Part shown: positions 45,700-59,240 of the stretch, piece by piece
Layout: the number at the start of each line of letters is the position of its first letter
How positions within the stretch are numbered: the stretch's first letter is position 1
NCBI GenBank assembly: GCA_028023455.1
Contig: JAQFVV010012511.1
Coordinates: forward strand, 1,176,001 to 1,240,000
DNA: 64,000 nucleotides
Reading direction: 5' to 3'
From: Epiperipatus broadwayi
Taxonomy: Eukaryota > Onychophora > Udeonychophora > Euonychophora > Peripatidae
Position numbers and translations under genes: made by a program
The notes under the pieces: model-generated
Seen by the model: the letters and a program-made list of their open reading frames with translations, nothing else
What the model was told of the DNA's origin: nothing
The model's database searches: none

Positions 45700-46265
45700 G
45701 TTTTGTAAGAGTAAACAGAAGAGTCTGGTTTTAATATCTTAAGCAGGACCAACTAGGCCAACTGCAAAGTTTGGCTTTAATATTTTTGGAAAACAATTAG
45801 CAGAAGAGCTAGCTTTAAAGTTAGCCAAAATATTTTGTGAAGAGTTGGTAACTGTAGCAGAGAAAGACAACAGAAAAGCTAGCTGCAGAGATGGCTAGTA
45901 GAATTATACAGAGAACTGCCATGAGGATAAGAATGGGAGGAAATAGCTGCTCTACAGTTCACTGATGGAGTTTGAATTCACATGGAGGAAAAAATGTCAA
46001 GATTCTTTGTAATTCATAGCCTTAAAAGTATTCTGGAAAACAGTTTGCTGACCTAAAGCTTACCAAATCCAGTCTAAGTGGAACCAGATGCAGATGGGAA
46101 AAAGCCAACCATACCTGAATTATATACTTTTACCTGATGATGACAATTGCCTGGATTGACAAAAAAAAACAGCTTGCCCAAAAAAAAACACCAGCTGAAT
46201 AAAGAAAGTTATACGTATGCTGCTGTATCTATATGCAGAGAAGTACAGATAAATGTATATAAAGT
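45700..46265 (+). other. C+G-richer stretch without coding potential
   Basis: About 560 bp is clearly richer in C+G than its surroundings, with repeated AGCTAGC-type words (GCAGAAGAGCTAGC, AAAAGCTAGCTGCAGAG), A(9) tracts and no open frame in any frame. It could be a solo LTR or an old non-coding transcript copy; no ends or target duplication were found. Confidence 0.3.
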
Positions 46266-49200
46266 GAGTTGTTTTTAAATAATTCATTTGATAGACATTT
46301 TAAATCTATATTTTTAAATCATTTATAATTAGTTAAGAGATAACTTGATAAAAAGCTTTCTAACCTCTCCAAAATTGACTATACTTTTTTTAAAAAAAAG
46401 AATAAAAGAAAGCTGTAATAGAATTTGATAACTGATTTTGAAATGATATCTATATGTTATTTATGCACACGTATATGTGTGAAATTTTCTGGATGTTTTC
46501 AAAATGGAATTAATTAAAAAAATATATTATTACTGAACAAATTAAATAGAGCATATATGTAAAATTTAATCATTTTTTATAATTATTGAATATCAATTGA
46601 ATATATTAATTGTATATAAGAAATCACGCATTTGTGCACACATATATGTAAATCAACATAACAATTTGAATAGTAATTATTTAAATCGCAATGTGATCAT
46701 TTGAAATTTTGTATTGTAATCAAAATCGGAAAGCTTATATGTGTGTAGTTTTATTTTTATAAGACCTTAAATTCGTTTTTTGTTATTAATAAACTTTTTC
46801 AATTGTTAAAAATTGTTTCCATCATCTCTTGATCACATACAGTAATAGAGCTTATGTTCTCTGAGCTAGATTTGTGCATGGGATTAATATATGAATGGGG
46901 ATGAGTATTTTGTTCTTAGGGGCATCCAGTGATGACCAATCATCATCCTGGTTGATGCATAAGATTATATTCTTTAAAGCCAATGCACTATATTTTATTT
47001 TAATTTAGTCTTATTCGAAGTTAAGTTTATAGTTGGCCAGTACAAATGGCCAGAGCATTGATGATGATCAGCATGTTTTAAATGTCCCAGCATTATTATT
47101 TCGATTTCTGATTATTGTGTATTCTAATGGATGGGCACTAAGTTGGTGCATCCAAGTTATGTTTAAATAATTTCCCAAGCTGGCAAAGGTTCAATAGTTA
47201 GCTTGGTCTACAGAAGACCCATTTCAAATCCAGTCACAAGATTGACTGTTGATTTATTGTATTGATTTATTTTAATAGTTGATTATTATTGATGATGAAT
47301 AGTTTTTTTGGTATTTCTTTTGAGTATTACTTACTTTATAATGCTGGTTGATGGTTAATTATGCCTTTAGTTGCTCTTCTGATCTCTCAATGATCATAGA
47401 GATTTTGATCTCATACTCTTATACCCTTAAATATATCTTAAATTATATATACTCTGTAAATTATTGATATTTGTATTTATATTTTGAAATGGGGTTGATG
47501 ATGATTTTTCCATCACCCAGTTCAAATCTTTCCACTTCCTAACCACCCCATCCCATTACAATATATATAAACATGCCTCAGTAAAAAATAGATCATTTAC
47601 AGTGGTTAAGGATTCTTCATTCCATAATTTAATATAAATATTTTCTCTTAGATAAAATCAAAACCAAAGTAAATCAGGAAACATCCATTTAAAATGCCAA
47701 CTGATTATAGAGAATAAAAAACAATATGTACCTGCCAAAAGTAAAGATAATTCTGACATTTTCATGAATATCTTATTCCAGAAAGAGTTAGTATAAGAAC
47801 ATTATTTATTTTGGAAAATCAATTATAAAGTTATGAGAAAATTTACAAGTAAGAAGTCTTTAATCAAATAAAGTCAGATTTAAATTCAAAATAACACTTC
47901 AAAGACTTTTCAGTTCTCTGCAAATAAATGTTGTCATTTGCAGAAATAAGCAATATTTAAATATGCATGAATTATAAGTCATTATTAAATTCTTGATGCT
48001 TTGCCTTCTATAAAACTAACTCAATTATTATTCAGTTTACTTGGTAAATCATTATCAATTATCTGTGCACTAAGTTTAAATGAATTATATATCTAATACC
48101 AAAAAAATTAACACTGTTATTGTCCAGAGAAAACCCTAATTAAATGTAATAGTTCTTTCTAAATAATAAACTAAAGAAATGTACTAGCAAATCCAATGGC
48201 TAGCAAAAAAGAAGTTGTACAGAGTCAAAGCCTACGAAAAAAATAAATAAAGCAATAACTATGATCATGTAAATGCCCAATTCAATTTCTTTTAGTAGAA
48301 TTGGTTAAGAATTGACAAATTTTATTCTATTCTAATAAGAATTTTTGTAATAACAATATGATTTGCCAAATATTCAAAATCATGCTCAAGGAATGGATGA
48401 TTAACAAGTAACTGTGGAACAAAACATAAAATTATGACCTACAAGTGTTCTAAAAATTAGACTAGTGTCAATTTCATTTATTTAATTAAATCTAAATTAT
48501 TTCATCTAACAATAAAAATTGCAACAAACATATTAGTTTAACAAATAAAAATATATCAAATGATTTCTTTATACCCATCAAAATATTCTGCCAAAAAAGC
48601 ACACAGTAATCAAACGATAAAAATAGCCTGATCATTAAAAAAGTGGTAATCTAATCATTACTTTTTAACAATCCTTAACAAAGTTTGCTAAAATGTCTGC
48701 ACACAAGATTGAAGTATCATATATAAATATTAATAGGATGATGATCTTTTTTATAATATTATCTATTTACTTTATTAATTAATATATATATATTTAAAAT
48801 ATACAAATTATACCACTTCAATCTCTTCACTTTTTTTTTTTATTAATTTGTATAATGCAAATAAATATTTTGCTTTAATGACTTTTGACAACTAAAAAAA
48901 ATACATGGATATTATAAATAATTTTGGCATCTTTATCCAGAATATGGAATATCATAAGTTTGGAGAAGCTATCAGAATAAAATATATTTTTTATTGTACA
49001 ATAAATTATTGTGGTGATAAAATGATCTCATGACCAGAATCTGAGATTTCCATCTGGAACAAATAAATTTTGAAACTTTTTAGGATCACAGAGTTAGGAT
49101 TTTTCTTTTAAGCAATCAGTCAACAAACAACGAAATAGCCAATGGTTATCTAAAAATTATTAGCTAAAGAATATGAGTGACAAAGCATTGAGTGTATAAA

Positions 49201-49703
49201 ACAAAACAGTAATATATTATGATGTGGTATTTCCTGTTGGAAGAACTGTCATAGATGAATGCCGAAATCATATTTACTTTTACCTTTTTTATTTTTGTAT
49301 CATAATAGTATTAAACATTGATAATGTTACATTTGTGACAAAATAACTTGTTCCTTTTATTTTGAATCTTGCAATTTCAACAAATATTCTTTTCAAAATT
49401 GTATAAAAAAAGTGGGATCATAAAATTATTTTACTTAGTCAAAGAATATGAATTTTATTAAACGATTTATGATAAATAAATAAAGATGAAACAGTTTTTT
49501 TTCTTTTATAATAGTACAAATTACCTAGACGAAGTGGAATTTGAGTTTTTTAAAGAAGGTATAAATAAAAGGGAATTCCTAAAACATAGCATTACTATTA
49601 ATAAACTAGTTTACCAATGGTAGTTCACTGCTGTAAAATATATATATATAACATGAACATCTTTCTATTTGAGCTTTGCAAATAAAAACAGCTGTTGTAT
49701 ACA

Positions 49704-49733
49704 CCCTCTCTAATGAGGGTGAGACATTAGAGA
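49704..49733. repeat. Short perfect hairpin
   Basis: CCTCTCTAATG and CATTAGAGAGG form an 11-bp stem around a loop of about 8 nt. No T-run follows, and its role is unknown. Confidence 0.5.
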
Positions 49734-50285
49734 GGATAAGCTAGTTCATTACTAGTCTTTAATGGCGACATACTTAAAAGCATCTTCACAAACAAAGAGC
49801 TTTATTATTTGATTTTCTAAATATTAAAGCTTATTAAAATTAATAATATGGTTTTAAATAAAATAAAGTGTGCTTAGAAGAAAGAGTCAAACACCACTAA
49901 CAATAATCAAACGCTATGTCATGACTGTGTCTGCAGACTGGATAAGTTATAGTATAATTATTATAACGATATTTTTAAAGAAAAAACGGTCAGAAAGAGA
50001 ATAGAGAGGAAGAAAAAAAAAAGGCATATGATTTACAAAAAAATGATTTCTCTAAAATTATAAAAATGCATTTAAATATGACATAGATTAAACACATCGT
50101 TTTTAAATATATGCACATATACGCATATAATATTTTTTCCCTATAAACTCCATTCATAAAATTTCTAAAATCATTTTTAATTTAACGTGGTTGGATCTAT
50201 ATAAGACTTTAATATATGAAAAAAATTAAAAGTGAAAATTGAATAGATTTAAATTTCGTTCAATGATCACAAAGTTCTTTTAATT

Positions 50286-50410
50286 ATGGGGGAAAAAAGT
50301 AAACTAGTTAAATTATTTCTGGAGGAAAATTTACGTCTGAGAGCAATCGAGCGGTTGGACGTGTGTGCCACAAAGAGGCAAATGGCAGAGTTCATAACTA
50401 CCACCAAAAT
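50286..50410 (+). CDS. Unrecognised candidate first exon
   Basis: An ATG opens MGEKSKLVKLFLEENLRLRA, then IERLDVCATKRQMAEFITT, with codon use and CpG content (ACGTC, TCGAGCGG, GACGTG) unlike the neighbourhood. The frame stays open to 50504, but the later residues look non-coding. Further along, a T-rich acceptor (TTTTTTCTTGTAG at about 50526) precedes 21 bases and CAGGTGAC. I recognise no family. It may be a real short exon of another gene, a transposon piece or chance. Confidence 0.2.
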
Positions 50411-52559
50411 TACTGGTTATTATTTACAACTCTTTATCAAGGGATCCATCATTTGGCTTTATATGAGGCGATCAACTATTGTCTGCTTTTTAACACTATG
50501 CTAATGTATTCACTTTTTTCTTGTAGTCAGCTGCTTGTCGATCCCAGGTGACTCACCATTTACTTTTATCAGAAATTTCTAATGAAATGTTTTTGCCTTC
50601 ATTCAAGCTATATGACTATGCGGAATCTGATCCCCAGGGATGACACGAGTGAATCATTCTCGTTTAAATATCTAGGACAAACTAAATTAAAACTATAATA
50701 TTTATGGAAGAAGGGATTGCGCCTATATTTAAAAAACAAATATGTAATATAAATTTGTTTACTATACATTTCATAAACACACACATGTACATTCACTAAT
50801 ATTTTAATGTAAAAATAAAAGTTAAATTACTTAATTTTAAAATATAGGCTGAAGTCTACGTTGGAGACATTCTTACAATTAAATTGAATGTTATACTGCA
50901 ATCAATCCGGTGATGTCTCTCATAGTTACACTCTTTGCCCCTTATCATTAAGATATGAGTTGAAAATTCAGCAACACAAGTAATGATTTACTCAAGTTGA
51001 TGGCAGATTTAATGTATATTTGTTAAATAATATCTGATAAATTTTTAGCAGAGTATTAGAATGCGATTTTATTGTATAAATATTTAGATAAAAAAGAATG
51101 TTTACCACGGTAACTGATAACAAACTATAATAGTATTACCATTTTTACAAAAACACCAAAGAATCTGATACAGACAGAATTACTGAAAATCAATGTCAAA
51201 TTTCTATAAGCTTCATTTAAATTCTGGTAATCTTAACTTATAACAATTTCCTAAGAGGGCATAAAATTAGATTCAAATTGACCAATAGTGAGTATACTAT
51301 TTTTAAATATACAAGTAAATGCTGATCTTATGTTTTAAGCAAATTTGATTTTAATAACAATAAAAATCTGTTTTACTAGATAATGCTAAATTCACTAATT
51401 TATTCAAGTTCAAATGTAGATAAACCAGAGGCAGCTGGAAATACTCAATTATTCTGAAATATTTGGCAACAGTGGCCAAAATAGAAATTATATGATGATT
51501 TGGAGTTCCTTTGATTATTGTATAGAACTTTTACATGCTTATCATAACTACCCTAAATGTTCAGAAATATAAAAAAAATAGTATAATTAATTCTTAAATT
51601 TGTGACTTTGGATAGTATGGGTATAATAATTCCACCCAATTTGATCAACTGAAATTTTCCAAAACACTGAATGCATGTGAATTTATTATTATAATATTTT
51701 TAAATTATTATTGAATGTTTTTTAATTTTATTATTATGATGCTTGTTATACAACATCTCTATTTAGGGTAGTTGTTATTTTTTATTAACTATCCTCATTA
51801 TCATTACAAAACTGCACATATTATTTTTGATAGTCTGAATTATGTTAATGATATTTATAATTCTTATATATTGTCCATTGAAAAGCTTTATAGGGTGATT
51901 ATTAGTATATATCGTAGAATTTCCTTTTTATATCAAAAGGTGTTCATTGTTAACACTTGTTTATCCCAAAACTTTGAGTTGGTATTACTGCCTTTAATTT
52001 GTAAGTCATTGACAATTCAGTTACAATGGTGTCAGATTGTTTATTAATTCTTTTATTGCCGTTTATTCACTAAATGTTCATATTTTATTTCTTATATTTA
52101 AAAAAATATTTACAACTTTAGTTATTGTATTAAAGAAAACCATTTTTATTATTATTACATTAACCGTTGTAAATTTATTTAATGTATGCCTTGCACACTA
52201 TTAGTGTATATTTATTCTTAGAATTTGATAACCATTTACTAAATAAATAAATAAATGTTTGCAACTTGGCATATCATTTTACGTGTAACTATTTTCATTT
52301 GTTGTTTTTTATATTAACTTTTGTAAATTTATTTGCTGTATGTTTTGCACATGACTAATGTATAAATATTGTTTTTAAAAAAATTAATTTTGGAATCTGA
52401 TAACCATTATGAACAACTCACACAAGTTCTTTTTGTTTGGAATAGATTGTGTGCTTGATTTATACTTCAATTCAAACTATATTGAATTCATTTTTCTGCA
52501 TTTTAATTATTAAATTGTTTTTTTTTTTTTCATTATATAATCCCTATCCATTGCCTTTG

Positions 52560-53215
52560 AGAATCAGCCAATATTCTCATATTAATTTCTAGCGCATGGT
52601 TTTCATCACTGAGGAGCCTTGAATCTGGGAGTACTGCATCTGAATCTTTGGAACTAATGCACCCTTCCAGAAACCATATTTTACTTTTTTAGTTAATTAT
52701 AAAGCTATAATCTGCCTGAAGATTGTGACAGAATAGCTCAGTTGGTCAGAGTGTTGCCTTAAAATTTGATATTCAAGAATCTAAAAGTATAAGCTCGGCA
52801 CCTATGCTAATATTGTCACTTGCAACGCCAGCAACACCTGAAGAGGAATGGAGAATAATATACTTGAAGCATTGTGAAATTACCGACCTGTATTGTCTAT
52901 TTGTGTGTCATTATTAACACATTCAACATTTAAGGATAGATGATGGAAATAGTCCAACATATCACATATAAAGGTATAATGTTTTCAATCCAAGCTAGAG
53001 GTGAGTGCAGAAATGTATATTAAATTTAAAGACCAAGGAGCACTATCTACTCCCATATCCAAGGTTCCTCACTGATGAAAACTATAAACTCTAAACTAGT
53101 CTAAGGATATTGGATGGGAAGACAGTGTAGGAATTATTATGCACAACCTTCTAACACCTACTGATTACTAGAGCTTATACTAAGTGGCAGTATTGTATGG
53201 AGTAAACTTTTGCTA
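52560..53215. repeat. Family C inverted repeat with a tRNA-like Penelope unit between the arms
   Basis: The left arm (about 52560-52715, minus sense) and the right arm (about 52985-53215, plus sense) match the arms of 59241-59818. Between them, 52720-52970 is a plus-strand copy of the tRNA-Leu-like end unit (TAGCTCAGTTGGTCAGAG, CACCTGAAGAGGAA, ATGATGGAAATAGTCCAA). The right arm keeps CTGATGA but has TAAA for GAAA. Confidence 0.65.
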
Positions 53216-54589
53216 TATTTAGATTATACGTACTATAGGGAAGAAGTTCAAGTTTCATCTACGTATTAAAATTGTGTATTATATTTAATAAGTATTAAAT
53301 CTGCTTTCTTGAAAAAAATATATTTTATTATTGAAAAAAGTACTTTTACAAAAGCAAGCATAATTACAAACAAAAATATGGTTACTTTTTAAAAATATAT
53401 TAATTTCAAGATAATGAACAGAATTTTCTTATAACAAGATTGTTTTATTTATTTCACTGAATACTTAAAAAAAAAAACTTTGGAATATAAAAACACACAT
53501 ACACAAAAAGAGTTGAGCCATGACCTTAGGGAAGATTTAAAAATATCTCATTTCTAAATCAGGATATATTTCAATTTGTTAAAAGTTTATTTTATTATAT
53601 TAATTAAAATATCAGGAAGGAATCTTTAGTGAAGTTAAAAAATATACCTATATGAGAATATCAATATATAATGATGTAAAAACATATTATATAAGATCAG
53701 CTAAAACTAGATATAATGATTAGAGATAGGTTTTTAAAATGTCACAACATTGATGGAATATATTTTGAAACTGCCCTATAGTTTATGACCAAAAAACATG
53801 ACCAATGGGCTTCGTGGGAGGTTTTGGATTTTTTGGAGTAAAAAAATAACATAATAATTTGAATTGAATGCTTATTAGATATTTTAATTCTATCACTAAT
53901 CGATAATTTTGATGTACATCATATACATTTGATGCTGATACTATTTAGAGTTTTTACATCATATACATATGTATTTTTTAAATTTACGATGTGTCAAAGA
54001 AATGACCTTGCACTGTTTTGATTCAACACGTGTGCTCTGAGGATTCATGGTAAAAAATTTAATATATGTATTGTATTCATTATTTTGGATGCGGCCCTTG
54101 GATACATATTTTTTTTTAATATAGCACTTGGATTACCTTAAAGCTGGATAGCTTTGTAGTTTATGATATACATTTGTGAATTTAAAATTAAGATAAAGTA
54201 TTAAAAGGAACAGAAGCAATAGCAAATTACCACTAACAATGATCATTTGTTATTACTAGGTAGTAATTCTTTGATGTTTAGTTACTTTATTTGCCTTTAG
54301 GCAGAAAACCAAACAAATATACAATGATAGGATTTTTTGAACAATTACAAAAAAATAAATAATTTCATTTTCAACAAGTACCAATTTAAAAATTATTTTC
54401 TTTGCATAAAAATGAAACATATTATTTCACTATTAATTAAATCAAATAGATATTAGGAAATAAGTATATGTTATTCATTGTTTTTCTTAATCCAACTCCC
54501 TATTAGACTATTGTAAAAAGATTTATAATATAGATATTTGATCATCAAAAACTCATTGTGTTCCTGAAGGTTTATGATGATGATATTTT

Positions 54590-54830
54590 AGATGTGATAA
54601 TATGTTGGATTATTTCTATCCTCTATCATTATTGTTGAATGTCTTGAAAATTTAAAACTTTATTTACATTTTTCCAAGTACAACCAAAGGTTAGTAGATT
54701 ATACAATGTTTTGCAGGTGCAGTTGGCTTGACCAGTGACAATGTTAGCATAAGAGTGGAACTTATACCTTTTGATTCCTAAATATTGAATTTCAAGGCAA
54801 TGCTCCAGTTTCAAGACAACCATAATTTTT
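54590..54830 (-). repeat. Penelope-associated tRNA-Leu-like end unit (copy e)
   Basis: A minus-strand, decayed copy. On the plus strand it reads CAGGTGCAGTTGGCTTGACC, AGTGACAATGTTAGCATAAG and CCTAAATATTGAATTTCAAG, the inverse of 20990-21120. The open frame at 54629-54823 lies in it and is not a gene. Confidence 0.65.
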
Positions 54831-57800
54831 TACGTCTTTTCCCTCCCAAATTTTATTTGCTTTAATAAACATTAATTTTAAAAATGTAAACATTTATGAT
54901 AGCTTTTTAGTTATAATAATTAAATGTACAATCATCATAAACAGAGAATTCTTTTTTTTCTTTCAAATCAAGATTTAAAAATTAACATGCATATTTAATG
55001 GAACAGAATAATAAACGTTTCCTTTTTTAATGCTTTAAATAATAGATTTATAATAAGAAGAGAAAGACAAATAAACAACTGTAATTTATATTTAAATTTT
55101 ATATTTATATTATTTCAATTTATTCAAGCAAGCATGAGTAATATGAATTATATTTAAAAAATATATATAATCATCATGGAGGAAAAATTATATGATTTAT
55201 AATTTTTTACTTTTAATTATTTATTGAAAATCATATAATCAGTTTCTTGAAAGATCAATTGATGTGTGAGCACAACAATTTGAGAAATTTAAAGGAATTA
55301 ATATCCCCCCTTATTTTTTTTGATTAAAAATACATCCTGAAACTTTTTTTCTCCAGTTTGGCTATTTACACAGGTCACATGACATTTGATCATCATACTA
55401 ACAGATTGAACTAAAAGTAGATTCAAAACTTTAGCTAATATGTCACTCTAAATCTCTCAAGCCAGGGCATTACTTATTATTAAAATAACTAATCAGATTT
55501 CAGATTTACCAATGCATTCTTCATATTTAAAAAAATCTATCACATCATAATTATTCCCCAGTAGAAAAACATCAAAATCACTGTTTCCTTATCTATATGC
55601 TCTCAACAAAAGCTTTCTTTCATCTGATGAATTATAGGCTTGAAACATTTACATTTCCACATAAGAAATGAGCCCAATTTTGCATATTAATCTTTTTACA
55701 TATTTTCATCATACCCCTGCATAATGTCAATACATGGGAACAATATTCTCTTCAAAACATTAATTTTTTTTTTTTTTAAATATATTTGTATGTAGACATC
55801 CAGATTTAATTTATTATTCTACTTATTTTAAAAAAATTTACATTTGCCACATATTTATGACATAATATATCTATCAAAACTAAACATTTTTTAAAAACCA
55901 TGCTTAATTGTTTAACTTCAGTGCACATTTAGTAATAATAATATATATATGGATTTTAAATGTTATGATATAATAACAAAATATTATGAAACTAAAAAAA
56001 ATATATACTGTATTTACAATAAATTGTGATAAAAAAAAAAGATTGCAACCCTAATAAATAATATGTCAGTAGTGGAATTTTCATTATATCTTTTTCACGT
56101 CTTTGGTCGTATGCTTATAATTACATTCTTCCATAAAATGTTAAAAGCGGATAGAAACCAGTCCCTACTTTGCATGAGAGCGGTGTAGTGAAAATTGCAA
56201 TACAGAAATATTATTCATTATTGGATATCTCTACACTAATAAAAATTATTAATATTGCAACTCTGTTCCTATGAATAAATTGATTCAGCCAGAATTTCTT
56301 TTTCCCCAACAACAGATGACTTTTTTTTTTTTAGTTAGATGTTCCATATATTGGCTAAAACTAAAGCTAAAGTTCAGATTATTCAACTCTAAAAAGCATA
56401 ATTTCTGGCAACATAATAATGAAAATAAATAAGTATACTGAAATAGTGAGGTCAATAAATAAAATTAGAAATGACAAGTACACCAGAATTACACGAAATT
56501 GCATTAAATGATTCATAAATCAAACACTATACATATGTACATTTGATTGTGAATATATTTAAACCTTAAATCAAATAAATCTCAATCATAATATATAAAT
56601 GTAAACTCAGATTATTATTTCTGATGTGAAGATTCAGGTTTTTAAAGATTCTAACTCATCTAATAAAAGGAAGTTTTGCTTGAAATATATATAAAATAGG
56701 AGATGTTTTATACTTCATGGTAATTACAATATGAGGCTTTTTTAAATATGATAAGGGCATTGGTAGATCAGAGATGTGATTGATTGCATTAATTTTCCAA
56801 ACACAATAGTCAATTATATTGCATGTAACATAATTAATAAAATATATAATAATAAATTGTAAGTTAATTTAAACATATGTCAATTTACCTATAAAAATTT
56901 ATTCGTATAAAGAAATGAACTTAGCATAAATATAATTAATCAATATACAATATATCTAATTAGATTCATACACAATAAATATTTTGCATCATTAATACAA
57001 AACAATTCACTGGGACGAATAAATAGATTTACACGACTTTACACACAAGTTTAGTTATATGAAAAAAATTAGTTTGTACATACACATATCTATGTATAAA
57101 TGTCATATATTAAAAATAAATATTTATAAATGATTAAATTTTTTCTAAGGGTAAGACATATTTTATTAATAGATATGTGAATAAAATGTGTTGAAAATTA
57201 TGAAGATTGACCCACATACACACACATTTTTCTTTAAAAAATATTAAAAGTATAATGCTAAATATTTTTTTAAACATACAAAGTTCATAATTGGATGCAA
57301 AAGACAAGAAGAAAACCATTAATAACTTATCAAAAAAAGTAGGTTTTGCACACAATCCTCTCTGTGTCTTTCAGTAAATTGCTTTAACCATCAAACACTT
57401 ATAACTATTTCATTTTTTTTTTTTTTAGAATATCATTCATATTCTTTCTTTTTCTATCACTCTTCCACTTATTATTCCCAGATCCATTCAACATATTCTT
57501 CATAGTTAATAATTTATTCAATAAATAATCTCGTTTCATTTAATTTTTTCAACACTTCAACATTGCATAAAAAATAAGAGAATATCAAGATTAGCTGGCT
57601 AGCTGAAAATAAATGAACTTCCTTTAAAATAATTTATACCACAAATTTAGAATAAGAAATTACTCATTGAAAATTATTATTACTAATCTTCAATTCATAA
57701 TGAAACAAACAAGCCATATACATTTGAACTGAAAGATGTATTGAACTTGAATAATTTTATTTTAAATATCTATAGTAACACAAAGATATTAAAAATATGA

Positions 57801-58698
57801 AATAAAGCACTAGAATTTTAAAAATAAATAATTTATGGGATTAAAATGTAACCAAAAGTAAATATCAATATAGTATTTTAATGTAAATTTAATTGAGAAA
57901 GACTTAATGACAATAAACATAAACATATGAAATAACACTAAATTTTTAGATGCATCAGTATACACATAATATGTTCATCTTCTCCTAGTGGTTATTCATT
58001 CTCTCTTCTTTTTCATCGTTCTATCCCTTTTAACTTTGAATGGTAAAGAGTCCAGCTTCCCATGCCATCAGTCATCTTTCTGTAGCTACTGTAATAGCGA
58101 GAATGTTTATGCAACTATATTTCCATCTTTTAACTGTATACACAGCTATTGTGATTTCTTTTTAATGAAGTGCAACTATTTAAGAGTATATAAAGTATGA
58201 CAAATCCTCAACATCAAAAAAAAAAAAAAAAAATGTGAAGAAGACAGCATAAGACAAAATAATTGATCATAAGCCACTTTGGAAATAAACACTGGACTGG
58301 TATTTTCTTTTTGCAGATATTTATGAACCCTATTTAAAAATCCTTCACTCCTCCCAAATGTGAATCTGATTAAATTATAATGTCAGACAGTTTCAAAATA
58401 GTTATTAGTTGTGGTAATTACTTTTATAGCAGTTATAAAAGTTGAAATATCTCTGTTTTATTTTCCTAAACATAGATACATGTAATGTGTGAACTTGGAT
58501 TAACACAAAATCTTCAAGACCTGAACATAGGATGGCTAAATTAAAAAGTTGTAATGGCTTAAGACTGACATAATTGTTCTCAATATTTTAAAGGACAAAC
58601 AAATTGTTTAATGAAAATATTGGTCTATCATTAAAAACTATAAATAGCTTTAATTAGAACTTGGAAAAAAAAAAAAAAAAAGGAAATAAAACGAGAGC

Positions 58699-58710
58699 GG
58701 GGGGGGGGGG
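58699..58710 (+). repeat. G(12) homopolymer
   Basis: Uninterrupted G run directly after A-rich sequence containing A(18). Confidence 0.85.
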
Positions 58711-59240
58711 AGAAATGGAGGAAAAAAAATGGTAGAAACACAGGAACAATTTATAACTTTTAAAAATCGACTCTGATCATAAAAGGAAAAGAGTTTGTGT
58801 TTTCATAGATAGACAGTTAAATTTTGTTCAGCATAAAAAAAAAACTGAAAATAAAAAACTTTAAAAACTGAATAATTATAAGGCAATTATTTAATACATT
58901 TGTTGTAATTATTTACTTAATTGTTTAATAAAAAGTTATATGTTCATTAAAAAATACAGACTGTTAACAATTATAATTGCTTTTATAATTTATTAATAAC
59001 ATATTCATGGCTAATGTTTCTTATATTATCTTGTGACAATAGCGTGCCCTAAGGAAGAGGAATCATAAATAATTTTATAAAACTTTTATATTTCAGTCCA
59101 TCTTAGATTGTATTCTTTAGTTATAGATAAAAAGAACATTATGCTATAATTAAATTATAACAAGGCTATTAATAATTTGTACAACTAAAAAAAAAAAAAT
59201 TCAAATTATTAAATTGGATTTTTTTTTCTAGAAATATGTA

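Noticed and set aside
45517-45708. 63-codon plus-strand ORF
   Set aside because: Lys- and Leu-rich, typical of random A+T-rich sequence; no family and no splice context.
54629-54823. 64-codon ORF on the minus strand
   Set aside because: It lies wholly in a decayed copy of the tRNA-like end unit; no domain.
57988-58200. Open frame with a hydrophobic start and eight cysteines, like a small secreted peptide
   Set aside because: It begins at GTG, not ATG, there is no splice acceptor or conserved cysteine pattern I can name, and its base composition equals the surrounding T-rich sequence.
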